From Micromonospora noduli (GTDB lineage: Bacteria; Actinomycetota; Actinomycetes; Mycobacteriales; Micromonosporaceae), in assembly GCF_003264365.1 (NCBI RefSeq), contig NZ_PYAK01000010.1, positions 114,816 through 178,815 on the forward strand: 64,000 bases of DNA. The letters are read 5' to 3'. Under the pieces are notes generated by a model, which saw only the letters and a list, made by a program, of their open reading frames with translations, was not told the origin of the DNA and searched no databases. The translations under genes and the position numbers were made by a program. This document shows positions 63,937-64,000 of this stretch, piece after piece. The stretch's first letter is position 1, and each line of letters starts with the position of its first letter.

Positions 63937-64000
63937 GCGCCGCTAGCTCAACTGGCAGAGCAGCGGACTCTTAATCCGCGGGTTCGGGGTTCGAGTCCCT
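63937..64000 (+). tRNA. tRNA-Lys (CTT anticodon), 3' end outside the window
   Basis: The first 64 nt are present: acceptor GCGCCGC, D arm GCTC-AACTGGCA-GAGC, anticodon arm GCGGA-CTCTTAA-TCCGC, and the T arm up to GTCCCT. The acceptor 3' strand lies beyond position 64000. Confidence 0.95.

Overview
The window is GC-rich (well over 70% by eye), gene-dense, uses GTG starts freely and has long antisense open frames, as expected of an actinomycete. Gene content points to a Micromonospora-like member of the Micromonosporaceae: a GH12 cellulase behind a CebR-type operator, a bacterial expansin, a LAL-type LuxR regulator, and the clpS / DUF2017 / mec / cysO / cysM ... rph / rdgB run also known from mycobacteria. 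No transposase, integrase, CRISPR array or rRNA was seen. Placement below order level is inference.

Layout. 1-7.6 kb: 5' part of a LigD-type phosphoesterase/degenerate ligase gene, aldo/keto reductase, a signal-peptide ORF coupled to an amidase, GH12-CBM2 endoglucanase, FAD monooxygenase and ctaD. 7.9-15.6 kb: MFS transporter, pncA, pncB, a large LAL regulator and a divergent dynamin-like protein without a P-loop lysine. 15.7-20.9 kb: clpS, DUF2017, the mec-cysO-cysM sulfur-carrier cysteine pathway, an Rv1339-like metallo-hydrolase, rph and rdgB. 21.0-29.0 kb: a histidine-utilisation (hut) operon read leftwards: RpiR regulator, hutU, an M20 amidohydrolase, a repeat-bearing gap, hutF, hutI, hutH. 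29.1-43.9 kb: a surface polysaccharide locus with LCP ligase, initiating sugar-phosphate transferase, GT2, GT4, Wzx-like flippase, Wzy-like polymerase, acyltransferase, SASA-type esterase, a GT-C-like membrane protein and an unusual pseudokinase/pseudoprotease membrane protein.

44.1-48.5 kb: methyltransferase, MOSC protein, expansin, GNAT enzyme, and tRNA-Leu overlapping an HNH endonuclease gene. 48.5-51.9 kb: bcp, then a cbiMNQO cobalt/nickel ECF transporter operon behind a large palindrome. 51.9-57.4 kb: a leftward membrane protein / DsbA-like / MauE-like / ECF sigma set divergent from copCD and ycnI-type copper genes. 57.5-64 kb: a hypothetical membrane protein, GT87 mannosyltransferase, oligoribonuclease, tRNA-His, two paralogous lipoprotein L,D-transpeptidases and the 5' part of tRNA-Lys.

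How it works together. The hut operon should take histidine to glutamate by the deiminase (HutF) branch, with the M20 enzyme as likely last step. CysO, its JAMM protease and CysM form a carrier-protein cysteine route. The 32-43.9 kb genes have the parts of a Wzx/Wzy pathway. Many genes have a TANNNT box 6-8 nt before the start codon and no Shine-Dalgarno, so leaderless transcription looks common here. The most unusual items are the pseudokinase/pseudoprotease fusion, the phosphoesterase joined to a ligase domain lacking its catalytic lysine, CysO with a 32-residue tail after Gly-Gly, the HNH-tRNA overlap, and several large unexplained palindromes.
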